From: CAJBLF01 sp964424505
GTDB lineage: Bacteria > Patescibacteriota > Gracilibacteria > Absconditabacterales > Absconditicoccaceae
NCBI GenBank assembly: GCA_964424505.1
Contig: CAYRIQ010000001.1
Location: forward strand, 9,095-73,094
Length of the DNA stretch: 64,000 nt
Reading direction: 5' to 3'
Shown here: piece after piece, positions 1 through 9,811 of the stretch
Layout: each line of letters opens with the position of its first letter
Position numbering within the stretch: position 1 is the stretch's first letter
The notes under the pieces: model-generated
Databases searched by the model: none
What the model was told of the DNA's origin: nothing
The model's input: the letters and a program-made list of their open reading frames with translations, nothing else
Translations under genes and position numbers: made by a program

Positions 1-58
1 GTATGGAGAAATCTCGTATGCCGTCATCTGCTTGAAATAATAAAATATTAGGAATAGC

Positions 59-796
59 TTGTCACAATCTAGCGTTGATGGAGATATCGATCATATAGAA
101 TTCATAAAAAAAGAAATTGGAAAATGTGAATCCGAGATAAAAGGTATATTAGAAGGTAATATAGTGCTAAAATGAAAACCAAGAGATATGACTAAGGAAG
201 ATATAGCTGATGCATTGACCAATCCAAAAATTGCTAACAACGATAGTTTGTGTAGGGAAATAATATTTGGAATGGTCAAAAAAAGTAATCCAATCACAGG
301 AGAAAAACTCTTATCAATTATCAATAGTCCTCTTATCGCCCAATATCTTAAAATTATAGAAGAAATGTATATTTTGAATAATGAAAAAATAGCTCTTGAG
401 AAAAAAGAGTTGGAAATCAAAAAATTAGATTTTACTCAAACATATTACAAGCCGATTATCGATAAGATATTGCAGATGAGCCACAGGGCATATAAAGAAT
501 TAGAAGCACTTTCTGTCAAAAAAGAACAGATGAAATCAAATTATGGCATGTCGGAAAAGGCAGCTATGGAATCATTGTCTTATGAAGAAAGAAGAGATAT
601 CGAAAACACAGAATCCAAAATCATGCAGCTGGATGATATTCAAAACGAGATGCAAAGAATATATGATAAGCGGGTGATGACAGCGAAAAGTAGGTCTGGA
701 TTCGAAGAAGAAGTAAGATGACTTAAAATGTATGTCGAGAAGAAAAAGACTGAAGAATGGAAATATCCCGTAGTGAAACAGCTATTCGCCGATTAG
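59..796 (+). CDS. hypothetical protein, 5' end uncertain
   Basis: Not recognised. The frame opens after a TAA at 41-43 and runs through two TGA (Gly) codons, at 173 and 719, to TAG at 794. The product is Lys/Glu-rich and mostly helical; the stretch after about residue 100 looks like a coiled coil, with no membrane segment or signal peptide. The start is uncertain: TTG at 59 is the first candidate, ATG at 188 the first ATG. Another open frame (ATG at 3) overlaps the beginning, so an indel near the edge of the sequence could have cut off the true N-terminus. It lies 73 bp upstream of the AMP phosphorylase gene on the same strand. Confidence 0.5.
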
Positions 797-869
797 TATA
801 TTATCATTGATCTCGTTAAGATAATAAAAAATGTAAAATAATCTTTATTTGTTATAAAACAAAAATATC

Positions 870-2372
870 ATGAAAAATTTTTTCACAGCAAAGACCAAAA
901 TCATCGATATCCATGAAGGAGAAAATTTGGAAGTACTCATCAACGAACAAGATGCTCGGGAAGAAGGAATCACAAGTATGGATAAAGTCTCGCTTGTGTA
1001 TGATAACAAAGAATTTGTCTTCGATGTAAGCTTATCATCTCATTTTGTACAACGTTGAGAAGTAGGGATATTCGAAGATATTAGAGAAAAATACGAGATA
1101 CCAGCTGGACAATTTGTTACGGTTTCATTTACCAAAAATAGTTCAGAATCACTTGATGCACTCAAAAAATGATTGACAGGAAAGAGGCTCAATAAGCAGG
1201 AAATACTAGCTATTATGAAAGATATTTCAAATAATAGATTCACTGATATTTTGACGACGTACTTTTCTGCGATGGGATTTTTCTTTCCTTCACAAGATGA
1301 GGATCTGTATCGGATGGCTGAAGCTATGGCAAAAACGTGAGAAATGCTTCATTTCCCAGGGATTGTAGCTGACAAGCATTGTATGGGTGGTGTGCCAGGA
1401 AATGAAACAACAATGATTATGATTCCATTACTTACTTCATTGGGGATCAAAATGCCAAAGACGTTTTCTAAAGCAATAACTACACCAGCAGCAACGGGAG
1501 AGTGTGTAAGTGTATTGATGGATATCTCATTTAGCAAAAAAGAAATAGAAGCTTTAGTCAAAAAAAATAATTGCTGTTTAGTACGAGGTGGAGGATTGGA
1601 TCTTGCACCAGCTGATGAAAAGCTTATCAAAGTAGCATATCCACTCTCTATGCAATCATACTCAAGAACTATCGTTTCTATTATGGCAAAAAAATATGCT
1701 ATGGGTATAAATCATTCATTGATTGATATCCCTGTTGGTCCTACTGCAAAAGTACCAGACATGAAAACAGCAAAATGGCTCAAGAAAAAATATGAATATG
1801 TAGGAAAAAAGCTTGGTATGAAGGTACATGTAGAGATGACACCAGCCTTAGAGCCTATTGGTGCAGGTGTAGGAGCAGTATTGCAAGTAAGAGAGGTACT
1901 GAGAGTATTACAACAGCATGAAAAAAGGCCTATGGATCTTGAAAAAAAAGCAGTATATTTAGCAAGCAAAATTATCGAACTTGTAGGTATGGCAAAAGGT
2001 AAAGAGGCTGAAAAACTTGCGTATGGACAACTTATTAGTGGTAAAGCACGAGCGATGATGCAAAAAATAATTGGTGCACAACATGGGGATCCCAAAGTAC
2101 TCTCTGAAACATTGAAATTAGCAAAAATACAAAAAAATATTGTAGCAGAAAAATCAGGTACAGTAAAAAATATTGATATGAAAATCGTAAATGTAGCTAC
2201 GAGAACACTTGGTTCTCCACTTGATTTGCAAGCATGATTGTATCTTCACAAAAAACTTGGTGATAGTGTAAAAAAAGGTGAAGTAATGTACACCATGTAT
2301 GCCAATGATGAAAGTAAAATCAGACTAACCAAAGAATTTTTAGACGAAAAAAAGATGTATAACATCGCGTAA
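870..2372 (+). CDS. deoA: AMP phosphorylase (thymidine phosphorylase family)
   Basis: A 500-residue protein of the archaeal-type AMP phosphorylase family, which converts AMP (also CMP, UMP) plus phosphate to ribose-1,5-bisphosphate and base. It has the extra N-terminal domain (about 1-85) that separates this group from ordinary thymidine phosphorylases. The glycosyltransferase core carries KHCMGGVPGN near 170 and VRGGGLDLAPADEK near 240. TGA codons at 1057, 1168, 1336 and 2235 are read as Gly. In known pathways ribose-1,5-bisphosphate isomerase and form II/III RubisCO follow, yielding 3-phosphoglycerate; neither partner is in this window. The pyruvate kinase next door is compatible with feeding lower glycolysis. 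The start is the only ATG that gives the complete N-terminal domain. Confidence 0.9.
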
Positions 2373-2384
2373 ACGCGAATAAAA

Positions 2385-2447
2385 AAGCCCCTCTCGGCGT
2401 CTATCCCGCAAAGCGGGAATAAAGAGGGGTTAGGGGTGATGTAAAAG
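2385..2447. repeat. palindromic repeat, possible terminator for deoA
   Basis: Nested inverted repeats lie just after the deoA stop: an outer stem CCCCTCT/AGAGGGG and an inner stem TCCCGC/GCGGGA. Read on the minus strand it begins TTACATCACCCC, resembling the start of the repeats inside hemW and rimO. It may double as a transcription terminator. Confidence 0.6.
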
Positions 2448-2512
2448 GGAGACAAAATAAGAAAAACAAAATAAGAAAAACTAGAAATTTATTTTACATA
2501 ATAATTCAGTCT

Positions 2513-3517
2513 ATGACCGGTATAATAATGACCATAGGACCAGCTACCAATAGTGAAGCACAGCTTATCAGATGCTATGAAAATGGTGTCAGGATATTAA
2601 GGTTCAATTTCCCTCATTATACCCAAGAAACCACAAAGAGAGATGTAGATAGTATTCATGCAGTTGAACAAAAAATTTGAGGAAAATTTCAATTGCTGCT
2701 CGATACAGAAGGACCAGAAATTAGGACAGGATTTCTACAGACACCCATTAGCTACACTATTTGAGATGTGTTTAAAATTTATATCAAAGAAAGTGAAAGA
2801 GATACAAGGGGATTATTTTGTGATTATCCTTCATTAGTTGCTGATGTGAAAATAGGGGGAATCGTAAAAATTGATGCAGGATTGCTCGAAGCTGAAGTCG
2901 TAGAAAAATGATCAGAATATATAGGAGTTAAAGCATTGAATAGTTTTACAGTTGGCTCGAGAAGACATATTAATTTGCCAGGTATTCACTATAATTTACC
3001 AGGGATTACATCAAGAGATAAAGAAAATGTATTATTTGCTATAAAAGAAAGATTTGATTATATCGCATTAAGTTTTACGAGAAAAGCTGATGATATTATT
3101 GAGCTAAGAAATTTTCTCAAAGCCAATGGTGGTGAGAATATAAAAATTGTGGCTAAGATAGAAAATCAGGAAGGAGTTGATAATGTAAGCACTATAATTG
3201 ATGCGAGTGATATAGTGATGATAGCTAGATGAGACCTAGGGACTGAATTACCCGTAGAGATGATTCCTATCCATCAGATGAATATCGTCAAAACATGTAA
3301 AATAAAAAATACTCCTGTCATTGTAGCTACGCAGATGTTAGAATCTATGATTTACAATTCTGTGCCAACGAGAGCAGAAGTGAGTGATATTTTTTATGCA
3401 GTTCGTGAAGGCGCTGATTATGTGATGCTATCATGAGAAACTGCTATTGGAAAGTATTCAATTGAATGTGTTAAAGTGATGAATAAAGTGATTACTGAAG
3501 CAGAGAAATATAAATAG
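2513..3517 (+). CDS. pyk: pyruvate kinase, short form without C-terminal domain
   Basis: Transfers phosphate from PEP to ADP in glycolysis. The 334-residue protein has the family landmarks in order: a TIGPAT start, TEGPEIRTG near 64, INLPG near 150, LSFTRKADD near 182, KIENQEG near 216 (catalytic Lys), ARGDLGTELP near 240, ATQMLESM near 278 and SGETAIGKYS near 307. It ends right after the catalytic barrel, so the regulatory C-terminal domain of ordinary ~470-residue enzymes is missing and classical allosteric control is unlikely. TGA(Gly) occurs in ARGDLG and SGETA. The preceding leader is AT-rich, with no obvious Shine-Dalgarno. Confidence 0.92.
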
Positions 3518-3578
3518 ACTTATATTGTGGAAAGGTGAATATATGGAAATAGTAATTCCTCAATCTGTCCATCCTTTT

Positions 3579-3767
3579 CTAGTCTCTATACCACTGTTTA
3601 AATTTTTTAATTTGGGTAAGAATATGCGTATGTATTTCTCATCCATTTTTTTTTATTTTTTCAAAAGTTTTTTCAAAAACACGAGACTGATATCCATTGA
3701 GATATGATCTTCACAAAACAACATCAATAATCCGATTATTTAGTTTTTGCTCGATATTTTGAAACAT
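3579..3767 (-). CDS. small hypothetical protein visible only with code 25
   Basis: A 62-codon minus-strand frame from ATG (3765-3767) to TAG (3579-3581) with two internal TGA codons, so it is invisible with the standard code. The product is basic and helical (Lys/Arg/Gln-rich) and no family is recognised. It lies in the 641-bp gap between pyk and the 3D-domain gene, convergent to pyk. The overlapping plus-strand frame at 3525-3707 is Phe-rich and looks like its shadow. It could be a small gene or a remnant. Confidence 0.4.
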
Positions 3768-3924
3768 ATAATATATAGTACATAAAATATTTATTTTCAT
3801 AAATACTATAAAAAAAACCTTGTAATTATCAAACCAAAAAACTAACAATAAAATTGTAATATATCTCTACGAGATGTAATTTGAACTACGTTCGTAATTC
3901 ATCGTAATTGCCAATTACGCGAAT

Positions 3925-4125
3925 CAGACAGGAGGAATCCATCCTTTTCGCTCCAGCGTCATTCCGGCAGCTTGCCCCGCAGAACTGCGTGGGTTAAGTG
4001 TTGCAGCCGGAATCCATACTACAGAAGCCAAAGAGTCTTTCAGTATGGATTCCCTCTTCCAAACATTGGCGCGGGAATGACGTCTAAGGGTTTATGGATT
4101 TCCCCTCAGGTTTAAGGGAGACAAA
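3925..4125. repeat. composite palindromic repeat element
   Basis: GC-richer than its surroundings. It contains inverted copies of CATTCCGGC/GCCGGAAT and an AATCCATACT/AGTATGGATT pair flanking short unrelated arms. The AGTATGGATTCC and GGAATGACG words recur in the element at 44480-44602. No ORF is supported here. The rest of the 3518-4158 gap is AT-rich, with only the small minus-strand frame listed separately. Confidence 0.6.
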
Positions 4126-4158
4126 CAATAAATTTTACTATTTATTATACGAATATTT

Positions 4159-5310
4159 ATGATCAAGACACTTCTTTCGTTACTAGTACTTCTATCGATG
4201 ATAAGCATTACCAACGCCTTTGATTTTTCTGGTTGTCAGGAAAAAGTATTTACGGTAACTGCATATTACTCTCCTGTAAGTGGCCAAGTATTTTATTATA
4301 AATCAAATTTTCAAGCAGAAGTGACTCTAAACGGAGAGTGATATTTCGGTGCTTCTGGTAAAAAAGTTTTCAATGGTATGTTAGCATGACCAGCAACCTA
4401 TCCGTTTGGATCAGTAATATATTTTCCTTGATTTGGCTTGGGAGAGATAGCTGATAGAGGAGGAGCAATCGTGCTTTCAGGTGAAAAATGACAAAAATTT
4501 GATCGTATAGATGTTCGGATGGGAAAAGGAGAAGAATGACTTATTAGAGCACTTACGTTTGGTAAAAAAAATATGACCGGGCATTTCTGTGACCCTAAAA
4601 TAATTAAGACATCACCAAAAGATACATTACTTCGAGACAATATTCCTGTACTCAAAAACTTTTTTGATATTGCACTACGGATTCAACAGCTCGAAGAAGG
4701 AAGAAATGATATCCGAACATGGACATTACAAAAATATCTAGTGAAACTCTGATATCTCAACAAAAAATATCGAAACGGAAACTATGAGACAAATACAAAA
4801 AACGCACTTTGTAGATACCAAGTCGTCAAAAAAATTGTTGGAGCAAAGCACCCTGATTGTTGAGCTTTTGGTAAAGCAACAAGGTATACGATGAAGCTTG
4901 ATGTACAAAGTAAAAATCTTTTGCCTAGCAATTTATATGCGACAGGAACTTTCGCTTCGATTGTAGATGCAGCAAAATACTACAACGGCTATCCGAGACA
5001 ACCTTCTAAACTTTCAAAACCTTTTAACGTTTTAACAGAGGAAATAAAAGTATCTAAGCCCAAAGTCTTCTTGTTTTACAGAGCTTACACAAAATGACAA
5101 CAATCCTCAGAGATAAAAATCCTACAAAATTTTTTACAATCACAAGGGCTTTATAGTGGAGAAATTGATGGTATCTATTCCAAAATCACTACAAATGCCG
5201 TCTATGAATTTCAAAAAAAATATTCTCTGATTTCTGATGACGATCCATTAAATTTGAGAGGATACCTTTGACCAAAGACGAGATCAAAGATCAACGAATT
5301 AAAAATATAA
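4159..5310 (+). CDS. secreted 3D-domain / peptidoglycan-binding protein
   Basis: A 383-residue exported protein. Residues 1-21 form a Sec signal peptide ending in TNA. Next comes a double-psi barrel of the 3D type, the fold of MltA/RlpA-like murein hydrolases, with VTAYYSP near 32 and IADRGGAI plus RIDVRMGKG near 95-120. A helical linker with a peptidoglycan-binding-1-like region follows (about 185-235). A second PG_binding_1 repeat is near the C-terminus (SSEIKILQNFLQSQGLYSG, then IDGIYSK and AVYEFQKKY). Likely role: cell-wall binding or remodelling. TGA(Gly) is frequent. It is monocistronic, with a terminator hairpin just after the stop. Confidence 0.78.
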
Positions 5311-5311
5311 A

Positions 5312-5340
5312 AAATCGCCCAGCTATAGCTGGGCGATTAA
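5312..5340. terminator. bidirectional intrinsic terminator
   Basis: A perfect 10-bp stem ATCGCCCAGC/GCTGGGCGAT with a 4-base loop, between the convergent 3D-domain gene and the 5343-5720 gene. The A-tract on the left supplies U residues for minus-strand transcription. Confidence 0.75.
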
Positions 5341-5342
5341 GT

Positions 5343-5720
5343 CTAATTCTTTGAAAAATTAAAATGGGATGGCTGTGTATTTTCAGCTACATAGTCTTTA
5401 AAAGCAACTTCGATTTTTTTACACTTTTTTATTGTTTCAAGCAATACGTCCAGTGTGGATTTGTTTTCTTCAATAAAATCTTTTGGTACATTTTGTAAAA
5501 AAAACGTGCCTAAAATTTCAGTATCGTTTTTTTTGCTTTCTATGAAATATTTAATTCCAAATTCCTCGTTTACTGCATTTATGTATATATTCATCATAAG
5601 AATAAACACTTTATCCTCAGTAAATACTTTTGTAATTAATGTTTTTATCATAATAATATATTTTTTTGTTTTGATGCTTATATTTATTAGACACATAAAG
5701 TCAATATAATTTACTTGCAT
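5343..5720 (-). CDS. hypothetical protein
   Basis: Not recognised. 125 residues from the first ATG; an internal ATG at 5651 gives a 102-residue form starting MIKTLITKVF, which is the likelier start because the extra N-terminus is low-complexity. No TGA codons, signal peptide or membrane helix; predicted alpha/beta. It is divergent from the similarly small unknown gene at 5779, and both look like single-gene units. Confidence 0.55.
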   Translation of the reverse strand: MQVNYIDFMCLINISIKTKKYIIMIKTLITKVFTEDKVFILMMNIYINAVNEEFGIKYFIESKKNDTEILGTFFLQNVPKDFIEENKSTLDVLLETIKKCKKIEVAFKDYVAENTQPSHFNFSKN

Positions 5721-5778
5721 TTGTATGGTAAATATATATAGGTAAAAAAATTAAAACAAAACATTAAAACAAAATATT

Positions 5779-6216
5779 ATGAATATAATAGAAAGAGTAT
5801 GTAAAATTGTTTTTACAAAAAAATCAGAGGAAAAATCACAAATCAATTTACATGAAGGATCAAAACCTTCAGAAGATCTTATTGATTCCATAATTGTAGT
5901 GATAAAAAAATTCGCAAAAAATCATCGGATTAGTATTGACCAAAAAATGGGCACAATACATATGACGGTATGTAGCGTTATAAAAGAACTGCCACAAGAA
6001 ATGCAATCTAGACATTATTCTAGAGGTGCTTCTGTATTCCTATCCAAAACAAAAGTATCATTTAATATGTATAGTATGGAATTACTTAGGAATAATACAA
6101 AATTTCATATTATATCAATTGAAATTCACAATAATGAATCAATAATAAATTATAAAGTATATAACAAATTGTATGATTTACGTTCTACCATTAAAAAAGA
6201 CATTATTAAATGATAA
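5779..6216 (+). CDS. hypothetical protein
   Basis: Not recognised. 145 residues. The reading frame passes a terminal TGA (Gly) and stops at TAA 6214-6216. The N-terminus is basic, followed by an alpha/beta body with no membrane helix or known motif. A strong terminator follows within a few bases, so it is probably a single-gene unit upstream of the L10 leader. Confidence 0.6.
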
Positions 6217-6250
6217 ATATCCACTCATATTGAGTGGATATTTTTTTTGT
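6217..6250 (+). terminator. intrinsic terminator
   Basis: Stem ATATCCACTCA/TGAGTGGATAT followed by eight T residues, immediately after the stop of the 5779 gene. Confidence 0.85.
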
Positions 6251-6314
6251 TTGGGAAAAGATAAAAAGTCTAAAAAATCTCTTGCAATCGCCTTCATTTT
6301 TTCTATAAAGCTGA

Positions 6315-6395
6315 CATAAACACCCAAGACAGTAGGTTGCTCAAAGCATAAAATATCAATTCCTACCTAGGTTCACATACAGATATAATTTTTTG
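6315..6395 (+). promoter_or_regulatory. ribosomal protein L10 leader (autoregulatory RNA)
   Basis: The 5' UTR of rplJ contains CAAGACAGTAGGTTGC and, 23 bases later, AATTCCTACCTAGGTTC. The AGACAGUAGGU...UUCCUACC-AGG pairing is the hallmark of the conserved L10 leader bound by L10(L12)4. The AGTAGG/CCTACC complement is visible. Binding should repress rplJ-rplL when ribosomal protein is in excess. Confidence 0.8.
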
Positions 6396-6399
6396 TATA

Positions 6400-6424
6400 C
6401 GAGCCCTAAAAAGGTCTTTTTTGT
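6400..6424 (+). terminator. attenuator-type terminator in the L10 leader
   Basis: Stem AGCCCT/AGGTCT (one mismatch) followed by six T residues, between the L10-binding motif and the rplJ start. It suggests control by premature termination; the pairing is imperfect. Confidence 0.5.
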
Positions 6425-6460
6425 TTTGAAAGCAATATTTAATTATTTAAGTTGTATAGT

Positions 6461-7162
6461 ATGACAATTACTAAAGAAAAAAAACATCAGCTCTTGGCCA
6501 AATATAAAGAAGATCTAAGTGGCGCAGCAAATGCAGTTATTGTACAACAAAAAGCTGTACCAGTAAATGTTGCCAATAAGGTTAGGATGGAAATCAAAAC
6601 AGCTGATGGACAAATGAATATTATAAAGAAAAGAATTTTTCTCAGAGCACTCAAAGACGCGTGACTCGAAGATGTAAATGTAGATGTATTGGAAGGACCA
6701 GTGTTTGCTTTGTATGCACATGAAAATGAATTTGGACCGATCAAAGTAATCAATAAATATTTGAAGGAATTTAAAAAAGAAAATAAAGGATCAGAATTTT
6801 CTTTTGTGGGATGATGGTTTGAGAAGAAATGGGAAAGTGGTGACTATGTCAATGAATTAGCAAATGTGCCGACAAAAGAAGAATTATTATCAAAACTTTG
6901 TTACTTGTTCAATTATCCATTGCAATCATTTGCTTGTGTTCTTAGTGAGATTGCTAAAAAGCTCGAAGCTTGAAGCCCAAAGCCTGAAGTTATAAAGGAA
7001 GAAGTGAAAGAAGAAAAAATAGAAGAAACTAAAATAGAAGAAGTAAAAGAAGTCATTGCGAGCGAAAACGAAGCAACCCAGGAAGAAAAAAAAGAAGATG
7101 CTCCAGTAGAAGAAAAGAAAGAAGATGAAATTCCATCACAAGAAGCTAAAACAGCAGAATAG
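6461..7162 (+). CDS. rplJ: 50S ribosomal protein L10 with long acidic tail
   Basis: The L10 stalk-base protein, which anchors L7/L12 dimers on 23S rRNA. 233 residues against the usual ~170. Residues 1-165 are the conserved core (KEKKHQLLAKYKEDL start; IIKKRIFLRALKDAG; ALYAHENEFGP). The helical stalk-binding region follows, then a ~60-residue Lys/Glu/Pro-rich tail. The tail DNA contains two stretches resembling intergenic repeats (6958-6986 and 7052-7077), so it may have grown by repeat insertion. ATG 6461 is preferred over TTG 6452, which adds only three residues. Regulated by the upstream L10 leader and followed by rplL. Confidence 0.92.
7052..7077 (+). repeat. repeat-like word in frame within rplJ tail
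   Basis: The stretch GTCATTGCGAGCGAAAACGA, continuing AGCAAC, resembles an extragenic repeat word (GTCATTGCGAGCGAAGCGAAGCAA type) common in bacterial genomes. Here it is translated as VIASENEAT. Upstream, 6958-6986 has a GCTCGAAGCTTGAAGCCCAA pattern that also looks repeat-derived. This rests on recognition, not an alignment. Confidence 0.4.
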
Positions 7163-7260
7163 TCTAAAGGTAAAAACATTGTCGTTTAAACGTTTGAGTG
7201 TTTGTTCGTCTCATCGTTTCAACATATTTAAAGTATTTTTATTATTTATTTCATACAAGA

Positions 7261-7653
7261 ATGACAGAATTATCAGGAAATGCACAAAAGATAATGGATC
7301 TCGTAAAAGAGATGAGTGCAGTAGAATTAAACCAATTAGTAAAAGGATTGGAGGAAGCTTTTGGTGTAAGTGCAGCTGCTATGGTGGTTGCTGGATGAGC
7401 TGCTGGAGGAGCTGCAGATGCAGGTGCTGCTAGTGGAAATTCTGATACCGTCAATATCGAATTGACTGATATTGGGCAACAAAAAATTGGAGTTATTAAG
7501 GCAGTTAAAGAACTTCTTGGTTTAGGACTTAAAGAAGCTAAAGATTTAGTAGAAAAGGCACCTACAGTGGTAAAAGAAAATGTTAAATATGAGGAAGCTG
7601 AAGGTATCAAAGCTAAATTAGAAGCTGAAGGAGCGACTATAACACTTAAGTAG
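7261..7653 (+). CDS. rplL: 50S ribosomal protein L7/L12
   Basis: 130 residues: N-terminal dimerisation helices (KIMDLVKEMSAVELNQLVKG), a Gly/Ala hinge around 48-62, and the C-terminal factor-binding domain (IGVIKAVKELLGLGLKEAKD, then VKENVKYEEAEGIKAKLEAEG). The hinge includes one TGA-coded Gly at 7396. The stalk protein recruits EF-Tu and EF-G. It sits 98 bp after rplJ in the conserved order and shares the L10 leader. Confidence 0.95.
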
Positions 7654-7674
7654 AGCTTAGTGGCTAGAACTTGG

Positions 7675-7725
7675 AGCTTAGATTTTTTTGTCTAAGGTCT
7701 AAAATCTAAAGTCTAAGGTCTTTTA
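7675..7725 (+). repeat. short tandem AGTCTAAGGTCTAAAAT-type repeat
   Basis: The rplL-rpsB gap contains four or five degenerate copies of a TCTAA(A/G)GT unit. It is a non-coding, slippage-type low-complexity tract similar in style to the TTTCAA tracts near 18905 and 19235. Confidence 0.5.
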
Positions 7726-7745
7726 TTTATCAAATTGTAAAAATT

Positions 7746-8408
7746 ATGAGTATATCTGTAAACGATGTAATTGGGTCTCAGGTGCATATTGGTACGCTCA
7801 AAAGCGAAGCTCATCCAAAAACCAATAAATATTGGGCAGGAGTAGTCAACAATATCGCGATTATCAATCCTGAGATTATCATTGAGCAGATCGAAAGTGC
7901 ACAAAAAAAGATTCAGAAAGCTAAAGAGGAAGGAAAAGAAATTTTGGTGGTTTCTGAAAAGAAAATGTACGCTGACGAACTAGAAAAGCTTGGTGAAAAA
8001 TATGGGTTTAATTACCTCAATTATAAATTACCGTCTGGATTTTTGACAAATTTTGAAACACTTAAAAAAAGAATAGAGTCTATGAATACCATGGCTCGTT
8101 TTGTAGATACTGAAAACTATCTTTCATTGACAAAAAAAGAACAATTAGTATACAAGAGAAAATTGGCTAGAGTTTTGAAAATTTATAAGGGAGTTAAAAA
8201 CCTTGCAAGAAAGCCAGAATTGGTGATTGTGCTTGATGGTCAAATGATGGACAATTTTATCAATGAATTGGTAAAAAGTTCTGATATTCAAAATATTATT
8301 ATTGCAGGGACAAATTTTTCTAGACGATGGGCAGAAGATAGTATTATCCTTGGAAATATATGAAGTCATAAAAGTGTAGACTTTATATTAAATAGTATGT
8401 TTAGTTAA
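7746..8408 (+). CDS. rpsB: 30S ribosomal protein S2
   Basis: 220 residues, near the short end for S2. The N-terminus SVNDVIGSQVHIGTLKSEAHPKTNKYWAGV corresponds to the GxHxGHxxxxWNPKM region, with the usual second His replaced. Further landmarks are ILVVSEKKMYADEL, WLPG-equivalent LPSGFLTNF, and PELVIVLDGQMMDNFINEL, where the usual P-D/hydrophobic strand lies. TGA(Gly) at 8361. It precedes tsf, as in many bacteria, with a small membrane-protein gene between. Confidence 0.9.
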
Positions 8409-8467
8409 TTATATACAGCGTAGTATATAAAAATTGCAAATAGCAATTTATATTCTCTTTGCATTAT

Positions 8468-8883
8468 ATGAAAGAATCAAACATCACAGAGATAGAAAAT
8501 CAATCTTCACAAGAGGTATATATGCCTAGTAGCATTGAAAAAAAAAGAGCAGTGATGATGTATGTTTTGATTGGTATTATAGTCGTTGGCTTTGATAACC
8601 GTAAAAAAGCGATTTTGAATTATTTCATCTCAAACAATCATTGGGTTGGCGGTCTGTTTTTTTGCTTTTATTAGTGATATCATTGGTGTTTGTATTTATT
8701 CCTATAGTAAAATATGTGCCTATAGGGGTAGCAATTATTATGATAATCTGTTTAAGTGTATTTATCAAAAAAGCGTGGGATGGAAAATATCTCGTTGATA
8801 AAAAAAACGCATTAGCATTGTTTGTAAGTTTAGGGGACCGGATAATGAATTTATTTGAAATAAATAAAGAATCTACTCAATAA
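8468..8883 (+). pseudogene. small membrane protein, -1 frameshift at an A6 run
   Basis: Two overlapping frames together make one protein of about 139 residues. The first runs from ATG 8468 through a hydrophobic segment (MMYVLIGIIVVGF). The second holds FHLKQSLGWRSVFLLLLVIS and two more membrane segments to the stop at 8881-8883. The HLKQ(S/A)LGW word is typical of small DUF4870-like membrane proteins, which supports fusion. The frames join by a -1 step at AAAAAA (8603-8608), giving RKK-SDFELFHLKQ. This is a sequencing or assembly indel, a pseudogene, or slippage. It sits between rpsB and tsf on the same strand. Confidence 0.6.
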
Positions 8884-8965
8884 GAAAATGAGAAATATCT
8901 ACTGAGGTACAATAATTCATACATATAGTATTCATTATTAATTTTAAATTATTAACTACATAATA

Positions 8966-9760
8966 ATGTGAAATATAGAGTTATTGAAGCAATTAAGAGA
9001 AATTACTTTTGCTCCGATTAAAGACTGTAAAGAAGCTTTAGTAGAATCTGGTGATGATTTAGAAAAAGCACAAGAAATACTTAAAAAAAAAGGTATTGCA
9101 AAAGCAGGCAGTAGATGAGAAAGAGAAACTAAAGAAGGAATAGTCAAAGTAATAGAACAAAATGGCAAAATTATCGGACTAAAATTATTGTGTGAGACTG
9201 ATTTTGTTGCAAAAAATAACAATTTTCAAGCTTTATTTGATTCTGTACTAGCAAAAATTGCTCAAAGTACCAAAGAAATACAAAGTTTGGAAGATTTAGA
9301 ATCTGAAATTGCTACACAGGTAGATAATGAAATCAAAGAATTTATGGGAAAGACAGGTGAAAATATGAAAATAGGTGCAGTATTGGTGACAACAAAACCA
9401 GCGTTTGTGTACAATCATCCTGGAAATAGAGTAGCTTCACTGATCTTTTTTGAGGGTGGAAATCCAGAAATTGCCAAAGAATTAGCATTACAAGTAACTG
9501 CTATGAATCCTACATATGTATCTTTTGAACAGGTAGATGCTGATGAAATTACAAAAATGAAAGAAGAATTTGGAGCAGAATTAAGAGCTGCAGGTAAGCC
9601 AGAAGCTATGGTACAACAAATTGTCGATGGAAAAATTCAAAAAACATTGGCAGATTTTGTATTATTAGAGCAAGAATATATTAGAGATGGGGCAAAAAAA
9701 ATAAAAGATATTTTGCCAGAAGGTATGAAAATACATGCATTTATGAGAATAGCTATTTAG
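8966..9760 (+). CDS. tsf: elongation factor Ts
   Basis: Guanine-nucleotide exchange factor for EF-Tu. 264 residues. The UBA-like N-terminus has LLKQLREITFAPIKDCKEAL and a DLEKAQEILKKKGIAKAG segment. The core contains the diagnostic LCETDFVAKN and VASLIFFEGG. The C-terminus has VLLEQEYIRDG. The second codon is TGA, so translation begins Met-Gly; more TGA codons lie in the N-terminal domain. ATG 8966 aligns with family N-termini. It follows rpsB in the common rpsB-tsf arrangement. Confidence 0.96.
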
Positions 9761-9811
9761 ATACAATTACTTAGTATAAATAATTGATTTTAAAACTTAA
9801 AAAAGGTAATA

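Noticed and set aside
2385..2447. Insertion sequence remnant
   Set aside because: No transposase or target duplication seen; it matches the short palindromic repeat family instead.
3525..3707. Plus-strand 60-residue Phe-rich frame
   Set aside because: It overlaps a more protein-like minus-strand frame and looks like its shadow.
7251..7610. Minus-strand frame across rplL
   Set aside because: Shadow of rplL; Ser/Ala-rich composition is typical of antisense frames.
8600..8615. Programmed -1 frameshift at a classical slippery heptamer
   Set aside because: The heptamer AAAAAAG is present but not in the phase needed for X-XXY-YYZ slippage, and no downstream pseudoknot is apparent.
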